NCBI GenBank assembly: GCA_930990515.1
Contig: CAKNPS010000004.1
Location: 1-64,000 of the forward strand
Direction of reading: 5' to 3'
DNA from: an uncultured Clostridia bacterium
GTDB taxonomy: Bacteria; Bacillota; Clostridia; Christensenellales; UBA1242
DNA length: 64,000 bases
Positions 50,642-58,748 of this stretch are shown here, piece by piece. The notes under the pieces were generated by a model that saw only the letters and a program-made list of their open reading frames with translations, was not told where the DNA came from and ran no database searches. A program made the position numbers and the translations under genes. Every line of letters begins with the position of its first letter. Position 1 is the stretch's first letter.

Positions 50642-51970
50642 ATGGAAGAAATTTTAGATTTTATTAAAGAGAACAAACTTATCAAAAAGGGAGAAGTCAT
50701 TGGAGTTGGAGTTAGTGGTGGAGTTGATTCAATGTGTCTTCTTCATTTTTTAAATGCAAATAAAGAAAAACTTGATATTGATGTTGTTGGTATTCATATC
50801 AATCACGGAATTAGAGAAGAAAGTTATGACGAAGCAAGATTTGTTTTAGAAAAATGCAAAGAGATGGGAATAAGAGTGTATAAATTCACTATTGATGCAC
50901 CTAAAATTGCTAAAGACAAAAAGTTGAGTGTGGAAACTGCTGCAAGAGAAGGCAGATATGGAGTTTTTGAAGCACTTATTAAAAAAGATATTGTTGATAA
51001 AATTGCACTTGCTCATCATCAAAGTGACCAAGCAGAAACAATTTTGATGCATATCTTTCGTGGAGCAGGTGTTGCTGGAGCAAAAGGTATGGAACCAATT
51101 CGTGACGGCATTTATATTAGACCAATGCTTCAAACTTCAAAGAAAGACATTTTAGAATATGCTTCACTTAATGACATTGAATATATTGAAGATAATAGCA
51201 ATCAAGATAATTCCTATAACCGAAATTTCATTCGCAATGTAATTATGAAGGAAGTTTTGAAACGCTATCCAAATGCCGTTGAAGCAATCAATAATTTTTC
51301 AAAGTCAGTTTGTGAAGATGATGATTATATCAACCAAAATCTTGATTTAAACAACTTGATTATTGATGAAAAATCTGTCCAACTTCCTTGCAGTATTTTC
51401 AAACTTCATAGTGCGGTTTATTCTCGTTTAATTTTTAAAGCACTTGATGCAATTAATGTTAAAAAAGACATCGAAAGAAAACATATTGAAATGATAAAGA
51501 ATTTGGCTTTGAATCTTGAAAATGGCAAGAAAATCAAACTTCCACTTGATGTTACTGTGACAAAAGAATATGGTTTCTTAACTTTCCAAAATGTTTATGT
51601 TGAAAAACCAACCTTAAGAAAACCAAACAAGTGTATGACTTTCAGTGTGGAAGGCTTTGGAACTGTGACAGTTAAACGCGTTAAACTTGATGCAGTTTTA
51701 GAAAACGGACTTTATTTTGACTATCGAAAAGTTCCAAAAGATGCGGTTTGGCGTTTTAGAGAAGACGGAGATGTTTTTGAAAAATTTGGCGGTGGCACAA
51801 AGAAATTAAAATCTTTCTTCATTGACAAAAAAATTCCTGTAAGAAAAAGAGATATAATTCCAGTGCTTGCAAGCGGAAACGAAGTTTATGTCATTGCAGG
51901 AATGGCAATTTCTGAAAAAGTCAGAGTGGAAAATGTTCCAACTTGCTATTGTTGCAAAGTTGATAGTTAA
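50642..51970 (+). CDS. tilS: tRNA(Ile)-lysidine synthase
   Basis: 442 residues from ATG 50642, which has AAGGA 8 nt upstream; an ATG 21 nt earlier is in frame but has no ribosome binding site. The PP-loop GVSGGVDSMCLL (SGGxDS) opens the N-terminal domain, followed by HINHGIREES, AHHQSDQAET and the YIEDNSNQDNSYNRNFIRN signature. The C-terminal domains end with VIAGMAISEKVRV. It modifies C34 of the CAU anticodon to lysidine so that tRNA reads AUA as Ile. hpt and ftsH, which usually follow, are absent here. Confidence 0.95.
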   Translation: MEEILDFIKENKLIKKGEVIGVGVSGGVDSMCLLHFLNANKEKLDIDVVGIHINHGIREESYDEARFVLEKCKEMGIRVYKFTIDAPKIAKDKKLSVETAAREGRYGVFEALIKKDIVDKIALAHHQSDQAETILMHIFRGAGVAGAKGMEPIRDGIYIRPMLQTSKKDILEYASLNDIEYIEDNSNQDNSYNRNFIRNVIMKEVLKRYPNAVEAINNFSKSVCEDDDYINQNLDLNNLIIDEKSVQLPCSIFKLHSAVYSRLIFKALDAINVKKDIERKHIEMIKNLALNLENGKKIKLPLDVTVTKEYGFLTFQNVYVEKPTLRKPNKCMTFSVEGFGTVTVKRVKLDAVLENGLYFDYRKVPKDAVWRFREDGDVFEKFGGGTKKLKSFFIDKKIPVRKRDIIPVLASGNEVYVIAGMAISEKVRVENVPTCYCCKVDS

Positions 51971-52028
51971 GCGTTTTTGATTAAATTTAAACAAAATTTT
52001 AATTTTTATAACTTTATACGATTTAATA

Positions 52029-52058
52029 ATAAAAAAGCATATCAAATGATATGCTTTT
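52029..52058. terminator. Bidirectional terminator (GCATATC type)
   Basis: AAAAAAGCATATC-AAAT-GATATGCTTTTTT between convergent tilS and the propeller-like gene. It is the same hairpin as at the cassette ends. Confidence 0.85.
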
Positions 52059-52126
52059 TTCAATTAAAATGTAAAGCTTATTAAGATTTCGTTGTTTATT
52101 GTTTTTTAATTTATGTTAAATTAAAT

Positions 52127-53164
52127 TTATTCAATGGTCGGAAGTTCAATGCTGTAAGCCGTTTTAAAGTTGTCGCGAGTGAAATATTTATATTTGTTGC
52201 AAGCATTTTCAAAAAGTATGAAAAGTCTATCATCTTTAACTGCAATTTCTTCGCTCATACATGGAGCCTTGATTGTTTTTGCTGGGGTGTCTAAAATGTA
52301 AGTGTCAACTTCTTCTTCCACATTTTCAAAAGTCATTTTAATTGGCTCTAAACCTGAGTTTAAAACATTTTTATAAACATACAAATTTGAACTTGGGAGA
52401 GAGTAAGAAGTTGAAAGAATGATGCTATCATCTGTTATTGCCATTCCTTGCACAAGTGATGTTGTGGAAATTGCATACACAGGGTTAAGATTTCGTAGTC
52501 CATATTCGCTGTTGTTATCAATTTCGTAAGCAAATGTCACAGCATGATTTGTCCCATTTGTTGTTTCAATTACATGGCTTTCAGATGTGTCATATTTGCC
52601 TTCTCTATGAAATTCTCCAACAAGCAATTTGTTATCACAAATTGTCAAGAAATCTGCACCATTTGGAGCATTAAAATATGAGTCTGCCACAATTTGTCCG
52701 CCATCATCTACATATATGATGTCTTCATATTTAAAATAGTAAACATAACTTTCGCCACAGAACCAAACCCCGTTTCCGTCAGTTTTAATTCCGCCACAAT
52801 GTCCAACATAATCAACAATATTGTCATTTTCATCTAAGTAAGCTAGAGAAAAGGATTTTAAAGTTACATAAGTATTGGCATCAACAACATAAACTCTTGA
52901 GGCTTTGCCATCACTCATATAACCGCCAACTAAGAATATGTTGTTTGCGTCATCTTTAAAATAACATAAGCTTTGTGGAACGAGATTGTCAGAAAGTCCA
53001 ACAATTTCAAATTCTTGTTTTGCAGTTTTGTAAAAATCGGTGTAAGGCTCGCCAAAATAGTAAACAAAAGCAAAAATTGTGAATGCCACAAAAATAACCA
53101 TCATTACAATTGCTGTCGCAAATTTAGATTTTGTGATATGTTTGTTGTCATTTGTTTCTTCCAT
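52127..53164 (-). CDS. Membrane-anchored beta-propeller-like protein
   Basis: 345 residues from the ATG with GGAGGG 4-5 nt upstream. An N-terminal helix (about 16-38) anchors an extracytoplasmic domain. The domain has repeated strand patterns (NIFLVGGYMSDGKASRVYVVDANTY, GIKTDGNGVWFCGESYVYYFK, MAITDDSIILSTSYSLPSSNLYVY, IAVKDDRLFILFENA) as in a beta propeller or a quinoprotein-like fold. I recognise no specific family. Function may be in envelope or spore surface. Convergent with tilS; the promoter side faces DegV. Confidence 0.7.
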   Translation of the reverse strand: MEETNDNKHITKSKFATAIVMMVIFVAFTIFAFVYYFGEPYTDFYKTAKQEFEIVGLSDNLVPQSLCYFKDDANNIFLVGGYMSDGKASRVYVVDANTYVTLKSFSLAYLDENDNIVDYVGHCGGIKTDGNGVWFCGESYVYYFKYEDIIYVDDGGQIVADSYFNAPNGADFLTICDNKLLVGEFHREGKYDTSESHVIETTNGTNHAVTFAYEIDNNSEYGLRNLNPVYAISTTSLVQGMAITDDSIILSTSYSLPSSNLYVYKNVLNSGLEPIKMTFENVEEEVDTYILDTPAKTIKAPCMSEEIAVKDDRLFILFENACNKYKYFTRDNFKTAYSIELPTIE

Positions 53165-53265
53165 AATACCCTCCATAACATAAGTTTAACATATAATTTC
53201 TTAATAAGGCAAATAAAAAATAGTTTTAAAATTTAAATTATTTTTGAAAATCTAAAAAAAATAGT

Positions 53266-53293
53266 TTGAAATTTGTTTTTAATCTATTATAAT
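53266..53293 (+). promoter_or_regulatory. Promoter of the degV-family gene
   Basis: TTGAAA (53266-53271), 16 bp, TATAAT (53288-53293). A small hairpin AAGTTG-TGTAT-CAACTT lies in the ~65-nt leader. Confidence 0.6.
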
Positions 53294-53362
53294 TAATATA
53301 AGTTGTGTATCAACTTAAAATTTGTTTAAAATTATGTCAATAATTATAATATAGGGGGATAT

Positions 53363-54214
53363 ATGAAAATTGCAATTTCTGCTGAAAGCACAGTTGATTT
53401 ACCTAAGGAATTATTAAAAGAATACGATATTCACACCATTCCTTACACAATCATTATGAATGGGCAAGAATATTTGGACGGAGAAATAATGCCAGAAGAA
53501 ATTTTTACCAAAGCGGAAGAAACAAAATCTCTTCCTAAAACGTCGGCAATCAATGAAACTCAGTATGAAGAATATTTTGCTTCACTTTTAAAGGAATATG
53601 ATGGAATTGTTCATTTTTCACTATCTAGTGAAATTTCATCCGCTTGCAAAAATGCTGTGTTAGCGAGTGAAAAGTTTAAAAATGTTTATGTTTGTGACAG
53701 CAAGTCGCTTTCAACCGGCATCGCACTTCTTGCAATTTATGCAAGAAAACTTGCGAATGAAGGGTTGTCAGCAAAAGAAGTTTATGAAAAGGCAAATGCT
53801 CGTGTACCAAAAGTTCAAGCAAGTTTTGTTTTGAAAAAGTTGGAATATTTATATAAAGGTGGGAGATGCTCGGCTCTTTCTTATTTTGGAGCAAATCTTC
53901 TTCACATTCGTCCGCAAATTATCTTGAAAGATGGAAAAATGGGTCCATATAAAAAATACCGTGGCAATATGGACAAGGTTGTGGAAAATTATTGCAAGGA
54001 CACACTTGAAGAGTTTAACACACCAGATTTGTCAGTTGGCTTCGTGACATACACAACTGCAACTGATGAAATGGTGAGAGTGGCAAAGCAAAGTCTGATT
54101 GATAGGGGGTTCAAAACTATCTATGTGACAAAAGCAGGTGCAACAATTTCTAGCCACTGTGGAGAAAACACCCTTGGAATTTTGTATATCAATGACAATT
54201 TGCAAGAAGATTAG
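53363..54214 (+). CDS. DegV family fatty-acid-binding protein
   Basis: 283 residues. It shows the family landmarks ISAESTVDLPKELL at the start, PKTSAINETQYEEYF (TSxPS-type loop around residue 60), CDSKSLSTGIALLA, LEYLYKGGRCS and the C-terminal GAVTSHCGxG-like GATISSHCGENTLGILY. DegV/FakB proteins bind a fatty acid and present it to FakA for phosphorylation. FakA is not in the window. GGGGG precedes the ATG. Confidence 0.93.
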   Translation: MKIAISAESTVDLPKELLKEYDIHTIPYTIIMNGQEYLDGEIMPEEIFTKAEETKSLPKTSAINETQYEEYFASLLKEYDGIVHFSLSSEISSACKNAVLASEKFKNVYVCDSKSLSTGIALLAIYARKLANEGLSAKEVYEKANARVPKVQASFVLKKLEYLYKGGRCSALSYFGANLLHIRPQIILKDGKMGPYKKYRGNMDKVVENYCKDTLEEFNTPDLSVGFVTYTTATDEMVRVAKQSLIDRGFKTIYVTKAGATISSHCGENTLGILYINDNLQED

Positions 54215-54216
54215 GT

Positions 54217-54231
54217 GGGTATCAATGATAC
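54217..54231 (+). repeat. Six-bp hairpin just after degV gene
   Basis: GGTATC-AAT-GATACC. It has no T-run and is not a good terminator; it has the same stem-triloop form as the cluster at 54309. Confidence 0.4.
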
Positions 54232-54308
54232 CAAAGTTGACACAAAAGTGGCTTGGTTGTTTATTGGTGCAAAACAAAATTCATAAATTTAAGAAAACAA
54301 TTTAAAGA

Positions 54309-54402
54309 GTGTCACGGGCACATAATAAAAAGTGCTACAAGCATAGTGCTGTGAGCACGCAATAGAGAGTGCTGTTGGCATAATAGAAAGTGCCAATGGC
54401 AC
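54309..54402 (+). repeat. Cluster of five 13-nt stem-triloop mini-hairpins
   Basis: Units at 54309-54321, 54332-54344, 54346-54358, 54369-54381 and 54390-54402 all follow GTGYY-NNN-RRCAY, with loops ACG, ACA, GTG, GTT and AAT. The loops vary while the arms keep pairing (including G-T pairs). The cluster lies between the DegV gene and the stop of a small minus-strand gene. Confidence 0.65.
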
Positions 54403-54403
54403 C

Positions 54404-54523
54404 CTAGAGGTCGTCGGCATCTTGTTGTGGTGGGTCATAAGGATTTTCTGGCACACCCGTGTAAGAACCTAATGGGTCAGTTTTACTTTGAAATTTTTTC
54501 TTTTTTCGTTTAAATATACTCAT
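54404..54523 (-). CDS. Small protein, 39 aa, conserved-looking tail
   Basis: The product is MSIFKRKKKK, a Lys-rich start, then DPLGSYTGVPENPYDPPQQD and ADDL. The Pro/Tyr/Asp-rich, acidic C-terminus reads as real protein and resembles short proteins I associate with Clostridia, though I cannot name a family. The start lies in the arm of an 11-bp inverted repeat (54512-54522/54534-54544), which could hide it in the mRNA. No ribosome binding site is obvious, so confidence is moderate. Confidence 0.5.
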   Translation of the reverse strand: MSIFKRKKKKFQSKTDPLGSYTGVPENPYDPPQQDADDL

Positions 54524-54551
54524 AAAAATAGTTTGAGTATATTTTTCTTTA
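54512..54551 (+). terminator. 11-bp inverted repeat with T-run
   Basis: AAATATACTCA (54512-54522) and TGAGTATATTT (54534-54544) pair perfectly and are followed by TTCTTT on the plus strand. It may end plus-strand transcription from degV; on the minus strand it covers the start of the 39-residue gene. Confidence 0.5.
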
Positions 54552-54562
54552 TTATGCAAGAA

Positions 54563-54591
54563 TTGACAAAGGAAATGGTGATATGTTAATA
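54563..54591 (+). promoter_or_regulatory. Promoter for a leaderless transcript of ttcA-like gene
   Basis: TTGACA (54563-54568), 17 bp, TTAATA (54586-54591); the ATG at 54599 follows after 7 nt with no ribosome binding site. Confidence 0.65.
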
Positions 54592-54598
54592 TATTTTT

Positions 54599-55459
54599 AT
54601 GGAAAAAGCACTATCTAAAGCACAACTTGTGGAGCGCAGTTTAATGAAAAAATTTCGTAAGTCCATTTGGACGAAATTTATTCTTGCTCTTAAAAGATAT
54701 AACCTTGTGGAAAAAGGTGATAAAATTGCTGTTTGCGTTTCTGGTGGAAAAGATAGTATGCTTCTTGCCAAACTTTTTCAACTGTTAAAAAGAATAAGCG
54801 AAGTCAATTTTGAAGTGGTTTATCTTTCTATGAACCCGGGCTATAATCAAGCAAACCTAAATCAAATAGAAAGCAATGCCAAAATGCTGGAAATTCCACT
54901 CACAATTTTTGAAACGAACATTTTTGACAGCGTTGTCAACATTGAAAAATCGCCTTGCTATCTCTGTGCCAGAATGAGAAGGGGATATTTATATAACGAA
55001 GCGAAGAAACTTGGTTGCAACAAAATTGCTCTTGCTCATCATAATAGCGATGTGATTGAAACCACACTTATGGGAATGTTTTATGGGGCACAAATTCAAG
55101 CAATGCCACCAAAACTATGGTCGAAGAATTTTGAAGGAATGGAGTTAATCCGTCCACTATATTTTGTTAGCGAAGAAGATATAATTGCGTGGAAAGACTA
55201 TAACGAATTGAAGTTTTTGCAATGTGCTTGCCGTTTCACAGAAATGAGTAATTTAAGTGAAGATGAAATTTCCCCTTCTGCAAGAAAGAACATAAAAAAT
55301 CTTATTAAAAATCTTAAAAAAGATATTCCAGAGATTGAAAATCATATTTTTAAAAGCATTCATAACTGCCAAGTTGACACAATGCTTGGAGTTAAACACG
55401 ACGGAAAATATTATGACTTTAATGAAATTTTTGAAGCAAATAAACCGAAGAAAGAGTAA
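54599..55459 (+). CDS. TtcA-like tRNA thiolation/ATP pyrophosphatase protein
   Basis: 286 residues. The PP-loop ICVSGGKDSMLLAKL-type motif (AVCVSGGKDSMLL, about 45-57), the CYLCARMRRGYLYN motif (CxxC, near 121) and AHHNSDVIETTLMGMFYGAQ place it in the TtcA/TilS/TtuA group. TtcA makes 2-thiocytidine at tRNA position 32 with an Fe-S cluster bound by CxxC and a further Cys. A second pair occurs as FLQCACRF near 203, so cluster binding is plausible. The C-terminal ~70 residues are lysine-rich. The mRNA is likely leaderless. A terminator follows. Confidence 0.85.
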   Translation: MEKALSKAQLVERSLMKKFRKSIWTKFILALKRYNLVEKGDKIAVCVSGGKDSMLLAKLFQLLKRISEVNFEVVYLSMNPGYNQANLNQIESNAKMLEIPLTIFETNIFDSVVNIEKSPCYLCARMRRGYLYNEAKKLGCNKIALAHHNSDVIETTLMGMFYGAQIQAMPPKLWSKNFEGMELIRPLYFVSEEDIIAWKDYNELKFLQCACRFTEMSNLSEDEISPSARKNIKNLIKNLKKDIPEIENHIFKSIHNCQVDTMLGVKHDGKYYDFNEIFEANKPKKE

Positions 55460-55481
55460 AATTCTAATATTAAAATAAAAA

Positions 55482-55508
55482 ATGTGTGAGCTATTCACAC
55501 ATTTTTTT
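55482..55508 (+). terminator. Terminator of the ttcA-like gene
   Basis: TGTGTGA-GCTAT-TCACACA followed by seven T. Confidence 0.85.
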
Positions 55509-55568
55509 GTGTCACTGACACCTTTTGTGTTTAAAGTTTTGAAAATCAAATTTACAAACTTTTAAACT

Positions 55569-55724
55569 CTATTTTTCTAAAACATAATATGAACCTTCGT
55601 GTTGTGTTGGTGGGAATGTTTCGCCTTTTTCAAGGTGAGTTGTTCCACCATTTCTTCCACCGTTGCTATATGCAGTGTAATCACCACTTTCTTGAACGGT
55701 TTCGCCTGGTCTATATTTTTCCAT
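55569..55724 (-). CDS. YjzC-like small protein, 51 aa
   Basis: A short gene with GGGAGGT 6-7 nt before its ATG. The product begins MEKYRPGETVQESGDYTAYS, continues through NGGRNGGTTHLEKG, and ends ETFPPTQHEGSYYVLEK. The RPGE-xx-xSGxY ... GexFPPt pattern is that of the YjzC family, whose function is unknown but which is common in Firmicutes; zinc-ribbon relatives exist. Both start and family pattern support a real gene. It is monocistronic. Confidence 0.8.
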   Translation of the reverse strand: MEKYRPGETVQESGDYTAYSNGGRNGGTTHLEKGETFPPTQHEGSYYVLEK

Positions 55725-55884
55725 ATTTACCTCCCGCTAATATTGTTTGCAGTGGAAGAAAAAATATTCAAAAATAATTTTAAAATTTAAATCAGAAAAA
55801 TTTTAATTAATATAAATAATATTAAATTAATTAAAAAATATTTAAATAAATTGTAAAAAATAATAAAAAACACATTTTTTTGCA

Positions 55885-55928
55885 AAAAAATACGCAATTT
55901 TTGATATTTTTTGCGTATTTTTTAATAA
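55885..55928 (-). terminator. Terminator after galU
   Basis: AAAATACGCAA and TTGCGTATTTTT arms around an AT-rich loop. The flanks allow function on both strands; on the minus strand it lies 30-70 nt after galU. Confidence 0.65.
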
Positions 55929-55954
55929 TTTTTGTTTTTTAGTTTTAATTTTAT

Positions 55955-56824
55955 TTAATTTAATGGCAGGGATTTTAAATATTCTTTTAAATCATCTTTT
56001 ATATCATTTTCGTTTAAACCAAATTCAATCATACATTTAATATATTCAAGTTTATTTCCACAGTCATAGTAATTTGCATCAAATTCGTAACTTGCCACTC
56101 TGCCTTTTCTTGCCAAATTGTCTATGGCATCAGTTAGGTAATATTCTGTATTTTTTGGAGTGCAATTTAAGATTTCATCAAAAATTTCACTTGTCAAAAC
56201 ATAGCGGGCAAGCCCTACCAAATTTGAAGGGGGATTTTTAGGTTTTTCAATAATGCCATCAATATCATAACACCTATCAAAAAGTTTTTCTTTTGTGATA
56301 ATGGAAGAATATCTTGGAATAACTTCTAATGGAAAGGGTCTTGCACCGATGATATTTTTACCAGTTTTTTCATAGGCATCAATTACTTGTTTCATAACTG
56401 GAACATTTTTAGAAATACATAGGTCATCACCATTCACAACAACAAATGGTTCTCCTTTTGCCCATTCTTTGATAGAATAAACTGCTCCTCCTGAGCCATT
56501 GATATTTCCTTGATAGATGAAATCAATTTCAAGATTGTCGATAACTTCGTTTAGTTCTTGTAAAAGTTCGAATTTTCCAGATTTTTTAAGTTGTCCTTCC
56601 AAAGCGTAGTCGTGTTTAAAAAATTCTTTGACGCCTTCTTTTTCTTTAGAAATGACAAGACAAACTCTTTTTATTCCACTTTTTAATGCTTCCACTAAAT
56701 GAAAAAGTAAAATTGGTTTATTGCCAATTGGGAAAAGTTCTTTGGCAACTGCACGGGTTGCAGGTAAAAATCTAGTGCCTTTGCCAGCCATTAAAATGAC
56801 ACATTGTTCAACTTTTTGTTTCAT
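55955..56824 (-). CDS. galU: UTP-glucose-1-phosphate uridylyltransferase
   Basis: 289 residues from the ATG at 56824 with AAAGGAG 6-7 nt upstream; the frame is open further but without a ribosome binding site. It has the nucleotidyltransferase motif LMAGKGTRFLPATRAVAKELFPIGNKP, FVVVNGDDLC with the metal-binding Asp, IIEKPKNPPSNLVGLARYVL, and GRVASYEFDANYYDCGNKLEYI. It makes UDP-glucose for glycolipids and wall polymers. A hairpin TCACAC-AAC-GTGTGA lies directly in front of the ribosome binding site (56836-56850). Confidence 0.94.
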   Translation of the reverse strand: MKQKVEQCVILMAGKGTRFLPATRAVAKELFPIGNKPILLFHLVEALKSGIKRVCLVISKEKEGVKEFFKHDYALEGQLKKSGKFELLQELNEVIDNLEIDFIYQGNINGSGGAVYSIKEWAKGEPFVVVNGDDLCISKNVPVMKQVIDAYEKTGKNIIGARPFPLEVIPRYSSIITKEKLFDRCYDIDGIIEKPKNPPSNLVGLARYVLTSEIFDEILNCTPKNTEYYLTDAIDNLARKGRVASYEFDANYYDCGNKLEYIKCMIEFGLNENDIKDDLKEYLKSLPLN

Positions 56825-56949
56825 AATTTCTCCTTTCACACGTTGTGTGATATTTTTATTTAACGGTTTAATGCATGCTTCCATTTTTAGATTTATCGCA
56901 TCTTATTATATATGGTAAATTTAAATTTTACGTTTAAGGAAAAGAAAAA

Positions 56950-56978
56950 ATCAAAATGAAAAGTCATTTTGATTTCAA
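56950..56978 (-). terminator. Terminator of the GGGtGRT operon
   Basis: Perfect 10-bp stem ATCAAAATGA / TCATTTTGAT with loop AAAG (plus-strand reading), T-rich on the minus strand; 10 nt after the GGGtGRT stop. Confidence 0.8.
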
Positions 56979-56982
56979 ATCT

Positions 56983-57948
56983 TTATGCTAAAGCAACTGC
57001 CACAGCAAGAGAAACTGTTGCTCCAACCATTGGGTTATTGCCCATTCCGATAAAGCCCATCATTGCAACGTGTGCAGGAACGGAACTACTGCCGGCAAAT
57101 TGTGCATCGCTATGCATTCTTCCAATTGTGTCGGTCATTCCATAACTTGCAGGGCCACATCTCATATTGTCTGGGTGAAGTGTTCTTCCTGTGCCACCAC
57201 CAGAAGCAACTGAGAAATACTTTTTGCCATTTTCATAGCACCATTTTTTGTATGTTCCAGCAACTGGGTGTTGGAAACGAAGCGGATTTGTGGAGTTTCC
57301 AGTGATTGAAACATCAACTTTTTCATGTTGCATAATTGCCACACCTTCGGAAACGTCATAAGCACCATAAATTTTAACAGCGGCTCTTTCGCCTTTTGAA
57401 AATGCCTTTTCACCTAAAATTTTCAAACTTTGACTTTCTCTGTCAAATTGTGTGTTCACATAAGTGAAACCATTGATTCTTGCTATGATATACGCAGCAT
57501 CTTTGCCAAGTCCATTTAAAATGACTTTAAGTGGAGTTTTTCTAATTTTGTTTGCCGTTCTTGCAATTCCCATTGCTCCTTCTGCAGCAGCAAAACTTTC
57601 GTGACCTGCAAGGAAGCAGAAACATTTTGTTTCTTCGTCAAGAAGACGAGAAGCAAGATTTCCGTGTCCAAGACCGATTTTTCTTTCGTCTGCAACAGAA
57701 CCTTTCACGCAAAAAGCTTGAAGTCCTTCGCCAATTTTTTCAGCGGCTTCGCAAGCATTTTTTGTTTTTGAAAGAAGGGCAATCGCCGTTCCAAGAGTGT
57801 AAGCTTCAACAGCGTTATCAAAGCAAATTGGCTGAATTTCGCGAACAATTTTTTCTACGTCAATATTTTTTTCCGAGCAAATCTTTTTAGCATCTTCAAG
57901 ACTTTTTAAATTATATTTCTTTAAGGTTTCGTTTACATAATTTTCCAT
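56983..57948 (-). CDS. GGGtGRT protein
   Basis: 321 residues. The family signature SGGGTGRTLHPDNMRCGP lies around residue 248. Other glycine-rich conserved blocks are GLGHGNLASRLL, FLAGHESFAAAEGAMGIARTA and FIGMGNNPMVGATVSLAVAVALA at the C-terminus. The function is not established, but the gene nearly always follows a NifU/Fe-S scaffold-like gene in anaerobes, and that is so here with a one-base overlap. Involvement in a metal or Fe-S centre is the usual inference. Confidence 0.9.
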   Translation of the reverse strand: MENYVNETLKKYNLKSLEDAKKICSEKNIDVEKIVREIQPICFDNAVEAYTLGTAIALLSKTKNACEAAEKIGEGLQAFCVKGSVADERKIGLGHGNLASRLLDEETKCFCFLAGHESFAAAEGAMGIARTANKIRKTPLKVILNGLGKDAAYIIARINGFTYVNTQFDRESQSLKILGEKAFSKGERAAVKIYGAYDVSEGVAIMQHEKVDVSITGNSTNPLRFQHPVAGTYKKWCYENGKKYFSVASGGGTGRTLHPDNMRCGPASYGMTDTIGRMHSDAQFAGSSSVPAHVAMMGFIGMGNNPMVGATVSLAVAVALA

Positions 57949-58619
57949 TATTCACCTCTTGGATTGATAACTTTTTTCGCGTCATCAAATCTACCATAAA
58001 CTTTTGTCGACTTTTGAAGTGCTTCTTTGCAAGAAAGGTTTTCATCACTTGTCATATTTTTAAGAAGAAGTCCAAGGTTAACATATTCGTAGCCGATAAC
58101 TTCGTCATTTTCGTCAAGTGCCATTTTTGTGATATAGCCTTCTGTTAGGTTAAGATAGCGAACACCTGTTTTTTCTGTTGAGAAGATTGTTCCAATTTGG
58201 CTTGTCTTGTATTTTCCTAGATCTTCCATTGACGCACCAACTTCAAGTCCGCCGAGTGAGAAAGCAGATTGACTTCTTCCATAAACGAGTTGAAGGAAGA
58301 TGTTTTTCATTGCATCATTGATGGCATCACAAACAAGGTCAGTGTTCAAGGCTTCCAAGATTGTTTTCCCAATCAAGATTTCGCCTGCCATTGCAGCAGA
58401 ATGTGTCATACCACTGCAACCAATTGTTTCGATAAGTGCTTCCTTAATAATTCCGTTTTTCACATTGAGAGTGAGTTTGCAAGTGCCTTGTTGTGGGGCA
58501 CACATACCGCAACCATGAGAAAAACCAGAAATGGAAGTGATTTCTTTGACTTGGTCCCATTTTCCTTCTTGTGGAATAGGAGATGGTCCAAAGCCACTCA
58601 TATTTTTTACACAACTCAT
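57948..58619 (-). CDS. Iron-sulfur cluster assembly scaffold-like protein (NifU-type), GGGtGRT partner
   Basis: 223 residues. The N-terminal half resembles the NifU/IscU fold with Cys in HGCGMCAPQQGTC (about 35-47) and ETIGCSGMTHSAAMAGEILIGKT. The C-terminal half (STEKTGVRYLNLTEGYITKMALDENDEVIGYEYVNLG) is particular to the GGGtGRT-associated subfamily. It probably builds or carries an Fe-S cluster. AAGGAG lies 8-9 nt upstream with a TATAAT-like -10 near 58645. It overlaps its partner by one base. Confidence 0.85.
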   Translation of the reverse strand: MSCVKNMSGFGPSPIPQEGKWDQVKEITSISGFSHGCGMCAPQQGTCKLTLNVKNGIIKEALIETIGCSGMTHSAAMAGEILIGKTILEALNTDLVCDAINDAMKNIFLQLVYGRSQSAFSLGGLEVGASMEDLGKYKTSQIGTIFSTEKTGVRYLNLTEGYITKMALDENDEVIGYEYVNLGLLLKNMTSDENLSCKEALQKSTKVYGRFDDAKKVINPRGE

Positions 58620-58723
58620 AATATTTACTCCTTTACCGAAAATAATTATAACAAATTGAAAAAAAATCTCAAAATGAAATATTAAAATTTATCATTTAAT
58701 TTTGTAGATTTCAGCCATAAAGA

Positions 58724-58748
58724 AAAAAGAAGAAAAAATCTTCTTTTT
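58724..58748 (-). terminator. Terminator of aspS
   Basis: AAAAAAGAAGA / TCTTCTTTTTT stem with A-loop, T-rich on the minus strand, adjoining the aspS stop. Confidence 0.7.
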
